DNA of 64,000 bases from Salibacter halophilus (GCF_008806325.1 NZ_WACR01000005.1:124001-188000); one strand, 5' to 3'; shown: positions 9,601-18,987, counted from the first letter of the stretch. Notes: generated by a model from the letters alone, not told the origin. Numbers and translations are program-made.

Positions 9601-10425
9601 ATGGCTACGAATAGAAACTGGGAAACGATTAAAGAATTTGAGGATATCAAATTTGAATTGTTTGAGGGAATCGCAAAAATTACGATTAACCGACCAGAGG
9701 TTTACAACGCTTTCAGACCCGAGACGAATATGGAAATTCTGAAAGCACTTGAAATGACTCGTGAAAGACAGGATGTGGGCGTTGTGGTTATCACAGGTGC
9801 CGGTGACAAAGCATTTTGCTCTGGCGGAGATCAAAATGTAAAAGGTAAAGGTGGTTATGTTGGTGATGATGGCGTACCCCGCCTCAATGTGCTCGATATT
9901 CACAAAGTTATTCGCAGTTTGCCAAAGCCTGTAATCGCAATGGTAAACGGCTATGCAATTGGTGGTGGTCACGTGCTTCACGTGGTTTGTGATTTGACAA
10001 TCGCCTCAGAGAATGCGCGTTTTGGTCAAACAGGGCCTAAAGTTGGGAGCTTTGATGCCGGTTTTGGTTCGTCTTACCTGGCTCGTCACGTTGGACAAAA
10101 GAAAGCACGCGAAATATGGTTCTTGTGTGAGCAATACACGGCTAAAGAAGCTGAGCAAATGGGAATGGTCAATACAGTTGTTCCGCTGGAAGATTTGGAA
10201 GACACAACTGTAAAATGGTGCAAAACCATTATGAAACGTTCTCCGCTCGCTATTCGCATGATCAAGCGCGGACTCAATGCTGAGCTTGACGGTCAGCGCG
10301 GACTCATGGAGTTTGCCGGTGACGCAACACTCATGTATTACCTGATGGACGAAGCACAGGAAGGAAAGAACGCCTTTTTGGAAAAACGCGATCCAGACTT
10401 CCAACAATTTCCTAAATTTCCATAA
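9601..10425 (+). CDS. menB: 1,4-dihydroxy-2-naphthoyl-CoA synthase
   Basis: Crotonase-fold enzyme that closes the second ring of the naphthoquinone from O-succinylbenzoyl-CoA. The 274-residue protein has [14 protein letters not shown] (28-41), the oxyanion-hole segment [21 protein letters not shown] near residue 77, [20 protein letters not shown] and [22 protein letters not shown], all characteristic of MenB, and the C-terminal [13 protein letters not shown]. It starts 3 bases after the menD stop. Its stop overlaps the next gene's start by one base. menC and menE, needed for the same pathway, are not in this window. Confidence 0.97.
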   Translation: MATNRNWETIKEFEDIKFELFEGIAKITINRPEVYNAFRPETNMEILKALEMTRERQDVGVVVITGAGDKAFCSGGDQNVKGKGGYVGDDGVPRLNVLDIHKVIRSLPKPVIAMVNGYAIGGGHVLHVVCDLTIASENARFGQTGPKVGSFDAGFGSSYLARHVGQKKAREIWFLCEQYTAKEAEQMGMVNTVVPLEDLEDTTVKWCKTIMKRSPLAIRMIKRGLNAELDGQRGLMEFAGDATLMYYLMDEAQEGKNAFLEKRDPDFQQFPKFP

Positions 10426-10928
10426 TGGAATTTACGAATCAAAATATAGAACTGTCCACCTTGCCCGAGGTTGAGGACAGTGATTTTCACGGATTAGAAA
10501 AAGACTATCTCTACATGCGGCTAACCGCGTGGGGGATTTTCTTTTTCATCACCGGATTGGTATTCAGCATTTGGTCGCTGCTTGGTTCTTTCACGTGGTG
10601 GCACTGGTTAGCTCCGTGGGCAGCTCTTTTAACTTTCATTCTGTTTGTTGAAATCAAGGGCTTCAGAATAAAAGGCTACTCGATCAGGGAAAAAGATATT
10701 TCCTACAAGAGCGGACTCATTTTTTTCAGCATGACCTCTATTCCATTTAACCGGATTCAGCACTGTGAGGTAGGTCAAGGTCCGCTCGGGAGAGCATTCG
10801 ATTTAGCTGCAGTAAAAGTGTACACGGCAGGTGGGAGTTCTAGCGATATTATCATCCGTGGACTGCAGGAAGAACGCGCACAAAAGTTGAGAGACTACAT
10901 CACAAAGCTCAGTGCCGATTATGAGTGA
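10425..10928 (+). CDS. PH-domain membrane protein (YdbS-like)
   Basis: The product has 167 residues. Two hydrophobic helices (about residues 31-52 and 58-76) form a hairpin, followed by one bacterial PH domain (bPH2, formerly DUF304) running from EIKGFRIKGYSIREKDISYKSGL to the C terminus, with the typical IPFNRIQHCEVGQGPLGRAFDLAAVKVYTAGG pattern. The ATG overlaps the menB stop and the stop overlaps the start of the next gene, so it is translationally coupled on both sides. Together with the next gene it forms the YdbS/YdbT pair known from Firmicutes. Role unknown; the position within menaquinone genes is conspicuous. Confidence 0.85.
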   Translation: MEFTNQNIELSTLPEVEDSDFHGLEKDYLYMRLTAWGIFFFITGLVFSIWSLLGSFTWWHWLAPWAALLTFILFVEIKGFRIKGYSIREKDISYKSGLIFFSMTSIPFNRIQHCEVGQGPLGRAFDLAAVKVYTAGGSSSDIIIRGLQEERAQKLRDYITKLSADYE

Positions 10929-12432
10929 AATCGACCTTTCCACAAAGAAAAGACAGGCGCCAATTGGCGTTGCAATTCTCTTTCTGCTCAACTTGCGAAA
11001 GGCCGTAAACCTGTTCATTCCCTTTCTCTTTTTGAAATACGGTGCCGGCTCTTCTTTACTTGGAATCAGCCTGTACGCAATCGGGATTATTCTATTTCTC
11101 GGATTCATAGCGTTCTCGTATTTCGAGTACAAAAATTTCTTCTTTTACGCTGTAGAAGACAAGTTTATCATTGAACGCGGAGTTTTTAGAAAAGACAAAA
11201 CCACGATTCCCTTCGAGCGTATTCAAACCGTGCACACGGCTCAAAACCTGGCACAGCAATTATTCAAAGTAGTAGGATTAAAAATCGATACAGCCGGTAG
11301 TGCCGATAACGAAATCGAAATTCCGGCTCTTGATAGATCATACGCTCGCAGCTTGCAAGAATACTTACTCAAGAAAAAAGAGAAAGATCAAAAACAACAG
11401 TCAGAACCGGGCGAAGAGGAAACAACAGCACAACCTGAAGTTGAAAGCTGGGAAAAGCCCATTTTAAAATTGTCCATCAAAGACTTGCTGAAAGTGGGTC
11501 TTACCGAAAACCATTTGCGCTCAGGATTGATTCTCTTTGCTGTTGTAAACGGATATATTTGGCAGTTTGAAGAATTTCTTTTAGAACCTTTTGAGCCTTA
11601 TCTAGAAGAAGCTGAAGGCTGGCTAACGCAATGGGTGCTTCTCCTGCCCTTTACCATTATTGTATTCATTGTTGTTTCGGTCGCTTTTTCACTGATCAGG
11701 ATTGTACTCCGCTACTTCAACCTACAGTTTTTCCTCAACGAGCGCGGACTGGTTCTGAAAAGCGGATTGCTAAAACGCAATGAATTTCACGTTCCCAGGA
11801 ATAAAATTCAGTACTTCAAATGGTCGAGTAATCCGTTGAGAAAACTACTCGGCTTTAAAACCTTTGTCGTCAAACAGGCCGGTGTTAACGAAAACCGTGA
11901 AGATAAAAGAACAGTGAGCGTACCCGGTTGTAAAAACAAGCAACTCATCGATGTGCTGCAGGAATTTTATCCCGAGCGTTATACGGGGAAGTTTCATCGT
12001 TTAGGCTCTCATAAATTACTTTTCTTCCAGCGATTTATTTGGTTAGTCATGATGCCGTCAATAATTGTTACCGCTTCTTTTTATGCGAGCGAACTCACAT
12101 GGCATTATTTCGCTCCCATTCCACTTTTTGTTTTACTGGGAGGTTTTTGGGCGCATAAATTTCAGCGATCAGTTCAGTTTAGAACGAACGGTGAAGTCAT
12201 CGAAATCAAAAAAGGCTGGATCTTTCCTTCACATCTTTCAATCACGATGTACAAACTCCAAAATGTGAGTTTGAAGAGAAGTATTTTCCAAAGAAGGCGC
12301 GGTCTTTCCACATTGGTCTTCTTTACAGCGGCCGGAGATGAAAGCATGCCACACCTCAGCCACAACGATGCCATCGACATTTATAATTTTGTCCTCTATA
12401 AAATTGAAAGTTCACAAAAGAGCTGGATGTAA
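10921..12432 (+). CDS. PH-domain membrane protein with several bPH2 domains (YdbT-like)
   Basis: I start the protein at the ATG at 10921, which overlaps the previous stop by 8 bases; a GTG three codons earlier is less likely. The 503-residue product has three bacterial PH domains, each after a pair of membrane helices: about residues 60-145 (KFIIERGVFRKDKTTIPFERIQTVH), 260-360 (GLVLKSGLLKRNEFHVPRNKIQYFKW) and 410-500 (VIEIKKGWIFPSHLSITMYKLQNVSL). A hydrophilic Glu- and Lys-rich linker follows the first domain. Membrane-bound, function unknown. Coupled to the preceding YdbS-like gene; menA starts 11 bases after its stop. Confidence 0.85.
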   Translation: MSEIDLSTKKRQAPIGVAILFLLNLRKAVNLFIPFLFLKYGAGSSLLGISLYAIGIILFLGFIAFSYFEYKNFFFYAVEDKFIIERGVFRKDKTTIPFERIQTVHTAQNLAQQLFKVVGLKIDTAGSADNEIEIPALDRSYARSLQEYLLKKKEKDQKQQSEPGEEETTAQPEVESWEKPILKLSIKDLLKVGLTENHLRSGLILFAVVNGYIWQFEEFLLEPFEPYLEEAEGWLTQWVLLLPFTIIVFIVVSVAFSLIRIVLRYFNLQFFLNERGLVLKSGLLKRNEFHVPRNKIQYFKWSSNPLRKLLGFKTFVVKQAGVNENREDKRTVSVPGCKNKQLIDVLQEFYPERYTGKFHRLGSHKLLFFQRFIWLVMMPSIIVTASFYASELTWHYFAPIPLFVLLGGFWAHKFQRSVQFRTNGEVIEIKKGWIFPSHLSITMYKLQNVSLKRSIFQRRRGLSTLVFFTAAGDESMPHLSHNDAIDIYNFVLYKIESSQKSWM

Positions 12433-12443
12433 CCAGTAACCTC

Positions 12444-13349
12444 ATGGCGACAATTCAAAACTGGATTTCAACTTTTCGTTTACGCACTTTGCCCCTGGCA
12501 TTATCGGTCATTATTTTGGGATCGCTACTCGCCTATGCCAACGGTTTCAAGAATTATGTGGTGACGCTTTTAGCGGTTCTCACCACGTTGTTTTTACAAA
12601 TCCTGAGCAACGTTGCCAACGATTACGGAGATGGTGTGAAAGGAACTGACAACGAAGAGCGAATTGGCCCGCAACGCGCTGTCCAAAGTGGAGCTATTGG
12701 TCAGAGCGCAATGAAGATGGCCGTTGTCATCCTCAGCCTTTTAGCTTTCCTAAGCGGAATCTCGCTCATCCTCTATGCAATTCCATCGAGTGAATTGCTG
12801 AAAGCCGCTGTTTTTCTGGTTTTGGGACTATTGTCGATTTGGGCCGCTATCAAATACACAGTAGGGAAAAGTGCTTACGGATACCGTGGAATGGGCGATT
12901 TATTCGTCTTTCTATTTTTTGGTTTAGTTGGCGTTTGCGGAACTTTTTACCTGCATGCTAACGAACTACCACTCGATGTCTTTTTACCGGCATCAGCAAT
13001 TGGTTTTTTGAGTACAGGCGTGCTCAACCTCAACAACATGCGCGACTTCAACAGCGATAAAAATGCAGGAAAAAATACGCTTGTAGTCAATATCGGGCTC
13101 AGGAATGCAAAGAAATACCACACTTTTCTATTGACAGGAGCTTTGATCCTGAGCATCGTTTACGTCTTCCTCAATGGCGGAATTGAATGGACAAACTACC
13201 TCTTTTTATTAGTGAGTCCGCTCGTGATATTCAACCTCAAAAAGGTATTCCAAATTAAAGATCCCAAACAACTCGATCCACTTCTCAAGCAACTCGCTAT
13301 CACAACACTTCTTTACAGCATACTATTTGGAATTGGACAATTATTATGA
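12444..13349 (+). CDS. menA: 1,4-dihydroxy-2-naphthoate polyprenyltransferase
   Basis: Integral membrane UbiA-family enzyme that attaches the isoprenoid side chain to dihydroxynaphthoate, giving demethylmenaquinone. The 301-residue protein has eight to nine predicted helices and the two Asp-rich prenyl-diphosphate motifs: NVANDYGDGVKGTDNEER near residue 56 and NMRDFNSDKNAGKNTL near residue 198. It begins with FRLRTLPLALS, usual for MenA. Sixth gene of the operon. Its stop overlaps the start of the LysE-type gene. Confidence 0.95.
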   Translation: MATIQNWISTFRLRTLPLALSVIILGSLLAYANGFKNYVVTLLAVLTTLFLQILSNVANDYGDGVKGTDNEERIGPQRAVQSGAIGQSAMKMAVVILSLLAFLSGISLILYAIPSSELLKAAVFLVLGLLSIWAAIKYTVGKSAYGYRGMGDLFVFLFFGLVGVCGTFYLHANELPLDVFLPASAIGFLSTGVLNLNNMRDFNSDKNAGKNTLVVNIGLRNAKKYHTFLLTGALILSIVYVFLNGGIEWTNYLFLLVSPLVIFNLKKVFQIKDPKQLDPLLKQLAITTLLYSILFGIGQLL

Positions 13350-13963
13350 GTTACTGGGGAGAATTATTGACCATAGCCGGAATTCATTTATTGGCCGTTG
13401 CCAGTCCCGGTCCTGATTTCGCCATTGTGTTGAGGCAGAGTTTGCGGTTCGGATCAAAAACGGGACGTGAAACAGCTATTGGCGTGGGAACAGGCATTCT
13501 CATTCACGCAACGTATTCGGTACTCGGGTTCGGATTATTGATTTCAAAATACGAATGGCTTTACAACGGAATGCGATTTTTAGCTGCAGGATACTTGTTG
13601 TTCTTAGCTTACCAGGGTTTTAGAGCAAAACGCGTAGAATACGAAGCTGTGCAGAGTGAAAAGCGTGAAATTTCGTTCAAAAAGGCATTTTCAAAAGGAT
13701 TTTTGGTCAACGCTTTCAATCCTAAAGTTACGCTCTTCTTTTTGAGTATTTATACGGCTGTTGTAAGTGAATCTACCCCATTTTCATGGCAGGTTGTTTA
13801 TGGGATCTACATGGCTGTAGCCACTATGATTTGGTTTTCGTTAGTCGCCACTCTTTTCGGTCAGAGCCGGATAAGAAACTGGTACAACCGCTACAATAAT
13901 GTCATTGAAAAAATCATTGCAATAGCGCTAACGCTACTGGCAGTAAAACTGATTTGGGGATAA
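13346..13963 (+). CDS. LysE/RhtB family exporter
   Basis: A 205-residue membrane protein with six predicted helices and the family's N-terminal signature VASPGPDFAIVLRQSLRFGSKTGRETAIGVGTGILIHATYSVLG (about residues 17-60), followed by FSKGFLVNAFNPKVTLFF (110-127). The family exports amino acids such as lysine, homoserine or threonine; the substrate here is unknown. The ATG overlaps the menA TGA (ATGA), so it ends the men operon. It converges with the DegT gene, whose stop is one base away. The motif at 13859 encodes FGQSR. Confidence 0.88.
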   Translation: MSYWGELLTIAGIHLLAVASPGPDFAIVLRQSLRFGSKTGRETAIGVGTGILIHATYSVLGFGLLISKYEWLYNGMRFLAAGYLLFLAYQGFRAKRVEYEAVQSEKREISFKKAFSKGFLVNAFNPKVTLFFLSIYTAVVSESTPFSWQVVYGIYMAVATMIWFSLVATLFGQSRIRNWYNRYNNVIEKIIAIALTLLAVKLIWG

Positions 13964-13964
13964 C

Positions 13965-15146
13965 TTACTTGACTTTGTGAACGAGCTCGCCTGCTCCATT
14001 ATTGAGGACTTTCCGAATAATCGATACTATTTTACCGAGTTGCTCATCTGTCATGGCACTACCCGATGGTAAACACAACCCATTTTCAAAAAGGCTCTGA
14101 CTAACGTTAGATCCGTAGAACAAATGGTTTTCAAATACCGGCTGGAGATGCAATGGCTTCCACAACGGTCTGGATTCAATATTCCTTGACTCAAGCGCTA
14201 ATCTCAAATGCTCGCGAGTAATACCATCTGTTTTTTCAGGATCAACCAGAATAGCTGTCAGCCACCTGTTGCTGTAATGCCCGTAAGGTTCAACTAAAAG
14301 CGAAATTCCGTCAGTATCTTTAAATGTATCAAAGTAGAAATCAAAGATCTCTCTTCTACGCCTAACTCTATTATCGAGCACTTCCATTTGGCCACAACCA
14401 ATTCCCGCACAAATGTTACTCATGCGGTAGTTGTACCCGATATGAGAATGCTGATAATGAGCAGCATTATCCTTTGCCTGAGTACTCAAAAAACGAGCGT
14501 GCTCAATGATATGCCAGTCGTTAGAAAGCAACGCTCCACCACCACTGGTCGTGATAATTTTATTTCCGTTGAAAGAGAGAACAGCCATTCTGCCAAAAGT
14601 CCCGCAATACTTTCCCATGTAAGTTGAGCCGGCAGCTTCAGCGCTATCTTCAATCAGAGGAATGTCATATTTCATGGCGATGTTTTGTATCTCTACCCAT
14701 TTAGCGGGCATACCGTACAAATCAACACCGATAATTGCTTTTGGCTTAATTCCTTTTTCTTTCAGATCCAAAATAGCTTCTTCTAAAACATCGGGATCTA
14801 AATTCCATGTGTCGTACTCGCTATCGATGAAGACCGGCTCGGCTCCCAGGTAGCGAATTGGGTTGGCACTGGCAGAAAATGTAAGAGATTGAGTGAGGAC
14901 GTAGTCTCCCTGACTAACACCTAAATTGATAAGAGCCAAATGAAGAGCAGCCGTTCCACTTGAAAGTGCCGCTACTGCCCCAACATTGAAGTACTGTTTA
15001 ATCGATGATTCGAAGCGCTTCAGATGGGGCCCGGCAGGAGCAACCCAGTTCTGATCAAAGGCTTCCTCGACATAAGCTCTTTCCTTCTCACCAATGTGAG
15101 GAGGCGAAAGCCATATTTTTTCATCGTTTAGTGACTTCATATTCAA
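13965..15146 (-). CDS. DegT/DnrJ/EryC1/StrS family aminotransferase
   Basis: A 393-residue pyridoxal-phosphate enzyme that aminates keto-sugars for surface polysaccharides or glycans. Visible are the N-terminal IWLSPPHIGEKERAYVEEAFDQNW, ALSSGTAALHLAL near 60-72, the cofactor-binding Asp in IPLIEDSAEAAGSTY, and the Schiff-base Lys in FNGNKIITTSGGG near residue 196. Similarity is highest to enzymes such as PglE-type sugar aminotransferases. No other sugar-nucleotide gene adjoins it, so the product sugar cannot be named. The start at 15146 (MNMKSLN) could also be two codons later. A single gene converging on the men operon. Confidence 0.9.
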   Translation of the reverse strand: MNMKSLNDEKIWLSPPHIGEKERAYVEEAFDQNWVAPAGPHLKRFESSIKQYFNVGAVAALSSGTAALHLALINLGVSQGDYVLTQSLTFSASANPIRYLGAEPVFIDSEYDTWNLDPDVLEEAILDLKEKGIKPKAIIGVDLYGMPAKWVEIQNIAMKYDIPLIEDSAEAAGSTYMGKYCGTFGRMAVLSFNGNKIITTSGGGALLSNDWHIIEHARFLSTQAKDNAAHYQHSHIGYNYRMSNICAGIGCGQMEVLDNRVRRRREIFDFYFDTFKDTDGISLLVEPYGHYSNRWLTAILVDPEKTDGITREHLRLALESRNIESRPLWKPLHLQPVFENHLFYGSNVSQSLFENGLCLPSGSAMTDEQLGKIVSIIRKVLNNGAGELVHKVK

Positions 15147-15271
15147 TTGTTAGGTTGAGGTCAAAAATAATATTTTGTAATCGTTATTCGATTATTTTTC
15201 AAACTAATTGAGCTCTTAGCGCATTAAACGCACATTTTTTTCACCTTTGTTCAAAATTCAAAGATATAAAC

Positions 15272-15787
15272 ATGGAAACTGTAAACTTGAAAGGATTCCC
15301 TGTACCGCTCAATGGTGAATTGCCAAACGAAGGCGTAAAAGCACAGGATTTTTACTACGTGAAAGGAAACCTCAACGAGGAAAGTTTGTACGATGTAGAT
15401 GCAAAAGTGAAAGTGCTAATTTCGGTTCCCAGTCTCGATACAAACGTTTGCCAGGTTGAAACATCTAAATTCAACGAAAAGCTGGCCAAAATGAAAGATG
15501 TGAAAGCACTCATCATCTCAAAAGATCTCCCTTTTGCGCAAAAACGTTTTTGTGACTCGGCTAAAATCAATAACGTTGAAGCTGTCAGCGATTTCCGCTA
15601 TGGAGATTTTGGTGATGACTACGGAGTATTAATGACTGATGGCGCATTAAAAGGACTATTGGCAAGAGCCGTTCTAGTTCTCGATAAAGATAACAACATT
15701 CACTATTCAGAGCTCGTTTCTGATATTTTACAGGAACCCGATTATGATAGTGTAATTGAGGAAGTTGAAGAGCTTCTCAATAAATAA
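15272..15787 (+). CDS. tpx: Thiol peroxidase (atypical 2-Cys peroxiredoxin)
   Basis: Reduces hydrogen peroxide and alkyl hydroperoxides using thioredoxin. The 171-residue protein has the Tpx pattern: KVLISVPSLDTNVCQVETSKFNEKL with the peroxidatic Cys near residue 60, and KRFCDSAKI with the resolving Cys near residue 94. Normal length. A weaker -7-like box (CACCTTTG, 15242-15249) lies about 22 bases upstream of the start. Transcribed alone and followed by a strong terminator. trxB, encoding its likely reductase partner, is also in the window. Confidence 0.94.
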   Translation: METVNLKGFPVPLNGELPNEGVKAQDFYYVKGNLNEESLYDVDAKVKVLISVPSLDTNVCQVETSKFNEKLAKMKDVKALIISKDLPFAQKRFCDSAKINNVEAVSDFRYGDFGDDYGVLMTDGALKGLLARAVLVLDKDNNIHYSELVSDILQEPDYDSVIEEVEELLNK

Positions 15788-15795
15788 TAACAAAT

Positions 15796-15824
15796 AAAAA
15801 AAGCCGCTAAAAAGCGGCTTTTTT
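15796..15824. terminator. Bidirectional terminator between tpx and the reductase gene
   Basis: AGCCGCT (15802-15808) pairs with AGCGGCT (15813-15819), with an A run before and a T run after, serving both convergent genes. Confidence 0.93.
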
Positions 15825-15842
15825 GTTATCTGAGAAATCAGC

Positions 15843-16937
15843 TTAAGCATCGTAATCAACCGTGATCTCCGGTGTTACCGGTTGAGCCTGGCAAGTGAGA
15901 ACAAAGCCCTCCTCTATTTCGTCATCGAGCAATACGTAATTCATACGCATCACGGCTTTTCCTTTTTCAATCTTCGCCATGCAAGTACTACAAGTAGCAC
16001 CACGACATGAATACGGAGCATCAACTCCCTGATCATTAGCAGCATCTAAAATTGTAGATCCGGCCGGAACAGTAACTTCAAACTCTTCATCATCTAAAAG
16101 AATTGTCGCTTTCGATTCTACTGGCGACATATCTTCAGAGTCTTCTTTTTCACTACTTTCTGGCTCTTGCTCAGGAGTTGAGAAATATTCCATTTTCACT
16201 CGGTCAGATCCAACCCGAGCTGTTTCCAAAGCTGTTTGAACACTGTCCATTAATCCGTTGGGACCACAGAGATAAAAAACCGGTTCAGACTCGAGATTTG
16301 TGTATTCTCTTATCAAGTGAAGTGCTTTTTTGTAGTCGATTCTACCTACTGCCCAATCTCCATAATCTTTGACATGAGCATCGTGATTATTCGGCTTACT
16401 CAAAATGTGGTACACCTGGAATTTCACGGGATACTCATCGATGAGTTTATTGAGCTCATCTCTGAAAATAACTTTAGACTCGTTGGTATTGGCATAGAAT
16501 AACACACATTGGCTATTCGGCTCTGACCGTAAAATGTTTTTCAGCATACTCAGTACTGGCGTGATGCCACTTCCCCCGGCAAAAAACACATGTTGGCGAG
16601 CTTCGTTTTCGTCAATTTCAGGAACAAAACGCCCTTCGGGTTCGCTCACTTCAATTTCATCACCAACTTTGAGTTCTTCATTGATGAAGGTTGACATTTT
16701 ACCACCTTCAACCAATTTAACTGCAATCCTGTGCTCCTGGTCGTAATCCCATTCGCTGCAGAGCGAATATGAACGTCTTATTTCCTCACCGTTCACTTTC
16801 ATTTTAAGTGTGAGGTATTGACCACTCGTATACTTAAAATCATCGATTAAGTTATCGGGCACATCAAACTTAACTGAAACTGTATCAGCAGTTTCCTTCT
16901 TTATTTCTTCAACTTTTATATTGTGGAACTTAGCCAT
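15843..16937 (-). CDS. FAD/NAD(P)-dependent oxidoreductase with C-terminal 2Fe-2S ferredoxin domain
   Basis: A 364-residue electron-transfer protein that would pass electrons from NAD(P)H through FAD to a 2Fe-2S centre. Order: FAD-binding barrel with RRSYSLCS (54-61); nucleotide-binding domain with GGSGITP (121-127) and CGPNGLM (224-230); an acidic linker (about 255-275); and a plant-type ferredoxin domain with Cys 311, 316, 319 and 349. The architecture matches PaaK/PaaE, the reductase of phenylacetyl-CoA oxygenase, and the Hcr reductases. No oxygenase subunits are nearby, so the partner is unknown. Motif copies at 16202 and 16519 encode GSDR and RSEP. Confidence 0.88.
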   Translation of the reverse strand: MAKFHNIKVEEIKKETADTVSVKFDVPDNLIDDFKYTSGQYLTLKMKVNGEEIRRSYSLCSEWDYDQEHRIAVKLVEGGKMSTFINEELKVGDEIEVSEPEGRFVPEIDENEARQHVFFAGGSGITPVLSMLKNILRSEPNSQCVLFYANTNESKVIFRDELNKLIDEYPVKFQVYHILSKPNNHDAHVKDYGDWAVGRIDYKKALHLIREYTNLESEPVFYLCGPNGLMDSVQTALETARVGSDRVKMEYFSTPEQEPESSEKEDSEDMSPVESKATILLDDEEFEVTVPAGSTILDAANDQGVDAPYSCRGATCSTCMAKIEKGKAVMRMNYVLLDDEIEEGFVLTCQAQPVTPEITVDYDA

Positions 16938-16956
16938 ATCTATCTTAAAATTTGTG

Positions 16957-16964
16957 CAAATGTA
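16957..16964 (-). promoter_or_regulatory. Promoter -7 box for the reductase gene
   Basis: On the minus strand TACATTTG matches TAnnTTTG and lies 19 bases before the ATG at 16937. Confidence 0.6.
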
Positions 16965-16987
16965 TCACAATCAACTAATTTTTAACC

Positions 16988-17668
16988 CTATAGTTTTAAT
17001 GTCTTGTGGATACGTAAAAATTCTTTTTTCAGGTTTTTCACTTCTTCGTTAGATTGATCGAGATCAGTAATCCTCTCACCTATTTTTCTTTCATTGAAAC
17101 CGAGATTATTAGCTATCTCAAGAACCTCAGGAGTCAAAACCTGATCATTTTGTTTAACCTCTTTTTGCTTTTCTTGTTCAACTGAAAACTGATTTTCGAA
17201 AAAATGGTAGAACAGAATCAAATAAGCACAATCCAGCTCGATGAGTCTGCTCAAAAAAATGTTCATGTACCCGGCTGATTGAGCTCTTGAAAAGTTCAGT
17301 TTTTCCTGTGAAGTGAGCTTTTCATATTTCCTGATGACTGTTTCAAAAGTGCTCTGCTCAGTTTCATTTAGAACCGTGTAAGCTCTGTCAGAATCTTTGA
17401 ATACCGGATTTTTCTCTGGTTTTTCGAGTTCGCCAAAACGCTCTTCATCAGTTTGTTTCAGTTGGTCAGATCCAAAAAGAACATCAAGCGCATCCTGAAT
17501 TTTCACGAGTCGTTTTCGTTTTGCGTTGAACAAATACGGAACAGCTGTACTCATGAAAATAAAATTCTTGATATCGAAAAGTTGTTTTTGAACCTGAGGT
17601 AGAAGTTCTTCCTGCGAAATTTCAGGATCTGAAATGCTTAAGGTACTTAACGCTACTTCTCTATTCAT
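16988..17668 (-). CDS. Hypothetical cytoplasmic helical protein
   Basis: I start it at the ATG at 17668, which lies inside the end of aat (overlap 8 bases); a longer frame runs far into aat and is unlikely. The 226-residue product begins MNREVALSTLSIS, has no signal peptide or membrane segment, and is largely helical and charged, with a Lys- and Gln-rich stretch (SVEQEKQKEVKQNDQ) and a C-terminal coiled-coil-like region (ITDLDQSNEEVKNLKKEFLRI). I do not recognise a family. Translational coupling to aat suggests co-expression only. The motif copy at 17464 encodes GSDQ. Confidence 0.65.
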   Translation of the reverse strand: MNREVALSTLSISDPEISQEELLPQVQKQLFDIKNFIFMSTAVPYLFNAKRKRLVKIQDALDVLFGSDQLKQTDEERFGELEKPEKNPVFKDSDRAYTVLNETEQSTFETVIRKYEKLTSQEKLNFSRAQSAGYMNIFLSRLIELDCAYLILFYHFFENQFSVEQEKQKEVKQNDQVLTPEVLEIANNLGFNERKIGERITDLDQSNEEVKNLKKEFLRIHKTLKL

Positions 17669-18371
17669 CCTCTTTACTCCAGTTTTTCCACGAACCTTGA
17701 AGGGAGTCAAAATCCAGCAAAACCTCAAGGTGTTCACTGTATTTGCTGCGTGGAATATTTTTGGCGCCAAATCTACTCAAATGATCAGTGTAAACCTGAC
17801 AGTCTATAAGCTTTATTCCTCTGTTGATTAATTGTGGAACAAGTGTGGCAAACCCAACTTTTGAAGCGTTACTCACAAGAGAAAACATGCTTTCGCCAAA
17901 GTAAGCACGTCCCAGACTCGTTCCAAAAAGTCCGCCTACTAATTCACCATCCTGCCAAACTTCAACAGAATGAGAAAAACCGAGTCGATGTATGTCACAG
18001 AATGTTTCTTTTAGCTCATCAGTGATCCAGGTCCCGTCCTGTCCGGCACGCGGTACATTTTGACACTTGTCAATCACCTCTTCAAAAGCGTGATCAAATG
18101 TAACTGTAAACAGATTTTTGCGCAGTGTTTGGCGCAGGCTTTTAGACGTTTTGTAATTCTCAGGATAGAGAACAAACCGAGGATCAGGAGCCCACCAAAG
18201 AATTGGTGTTTCATCGCTGTACCACGGAAAAATCCCTTTTTGATAAGCCAGTAAAACCCTCTGCGGAGTAACATCTCCTCCCATTGCAAGAATCCCCTCA
18301 GCATCAGCTAAATCAACGGGTGGGAATTTAAGCTCATTGGTCAAAAAATGTATTTGTCTCCTGTGATCCAC
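17661..18371 (-). CDS. aat: Leucyl/phenylalanyl-tRNA-protein transferase
   Basis: Adds Leu or Phe from aminoacyl-tRNA to proteins with N-terminal Arg or Lys, marking them for ClpS/ClpAP degradation (N-degron pathway). The 236-residue protein has FPPVDLADAEGILAMGGDVTPQRVLLAYQKGIFPWYSDETPILWWAPDPRFVLYPE (about 17-72), GTWITDELKETF, SHSVEVWQDGELVGGLFGTSLGRAYFGESMFS and LIDCQVYTDHLSRFGAKNIPR, all diagnostic. A clpS gene, the matching adaptor, is present at 51496-51813. Heads a two-gene minus-strand unit. Confidence 0.96.
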   Translation of the reverse strand: MDHRRQIHFLTNELKFPPVDLADAEGILAMGGDVTPQRVLLAYQKGIFPWYSDETPILWWAPDPRFVLYPENYKTSKSLRQTLRKNLFTVTFDHAFEEVIDKCQNVPRAGQDGTWITDELKETFCDIHRLGFSHSVEVWQDGELVGGLFGTSLGRAYFGESMFSLVSNASKVGFATLVPQLINRGIKLIDCQVYTDHLSRFGAKNIPRSKYSEHLEVLLDFDSLQGSWKNWSKEDE

Positions 18372-18459
18372 TCTATTAATTAATTCTTAGCTGTAAAATC
18401 ATGGCTAAATTATGGAACAAATTGCACCTTTGCCAGTTTTTACTTGTATGTACATTTTA

Positions 18460-18987
18460 ATGAAGAAATACAGTTTGATTGGTTTGCTTGTTCTATTCGC
18501 AATGAATGCCTGCAGCCAAAATAATGATAATAAAGAGCAAGATAGTATGAATGTAGATCCATCATCTTTTGAAATTAAGAAGGAAGGAAATTACAACGAA
18601 CTAACTCCTGAAGAAGAACGAGTGATTATCAATAAAGGAACAGAGTATCCCGGAACCGGTATTTACCTCGATCACGATGAAACCGGAGTGTACATTTGTA
18701 AGCGCTGTAATGCACCGCTCTACCGCTCTAAAGATAAATTTGATGCTCATTGCGGCTGGCCCAGTTTTGATGATGAAATAGAAGGTGCTGTCAAAAGAGT
18801 ACCCGATGCTGACGGTCGCAGAACTGAGATTATTTGCAACAACTGCCAGGCACACCTCGGTCATGTATTTACTGGCGAAGGTTACACTGAAAAGAATACT
18901 CGTCACTGCGTAAACAGTGTTTCACTAGGCTTTATCCCTGCCGATGAATGGAATAAAATTCAGGATTCTCTACGAACTCAAGATTAA
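18460..18987 (+). CDS. msrB: Peptide-methionine (R)-S-oxide reductase, lipoprotein form
   Basis: Repairs the R-isomer of oxidised methionine in proteins. The start at 18460 gives a clean lipoprotein signal ([18 protein letters not shown], Cys 18); the upstream frame is not needed. The MsrB domain has the zinc-binding pairs Cys 80/83 (CKRC) and 126/129 (CNNC), HCGWPSF (98-104) and the catalytic Cys 150 in [11 protein letters not shown]. The signal implies action outside the cytoplasm. An msrA lipoprotein gene lies at 33114-33761. alr starts 9 bases after the stop, and a -7-like box CACCTTTG (18425-18432) lies about 27 bases before the start. Confidence 0.93.
   Translation: MKKYSLIGLLVLFAMNACSQNNDNKEQDSMNVDPSSFEIKKEGNYNELTPEEERVIINKGTEYPGTGIYLDHDETGVYICKRCNAPLYRSKDKFDAHCGWPSFDDEIEGAVKRVPDADGRRTEIICNNCQAHLGHVFTGEGYTEKNTRHCVNSVSLGFIPADEWNKIQDSLRTQD

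Noticed and set aside
17669-17770. N-terminal extension of the hypothetical protein at 16988
   Set aside because: It would overlap aat by over 100 bases; the ATG at 17668 gives the normal short overlap.
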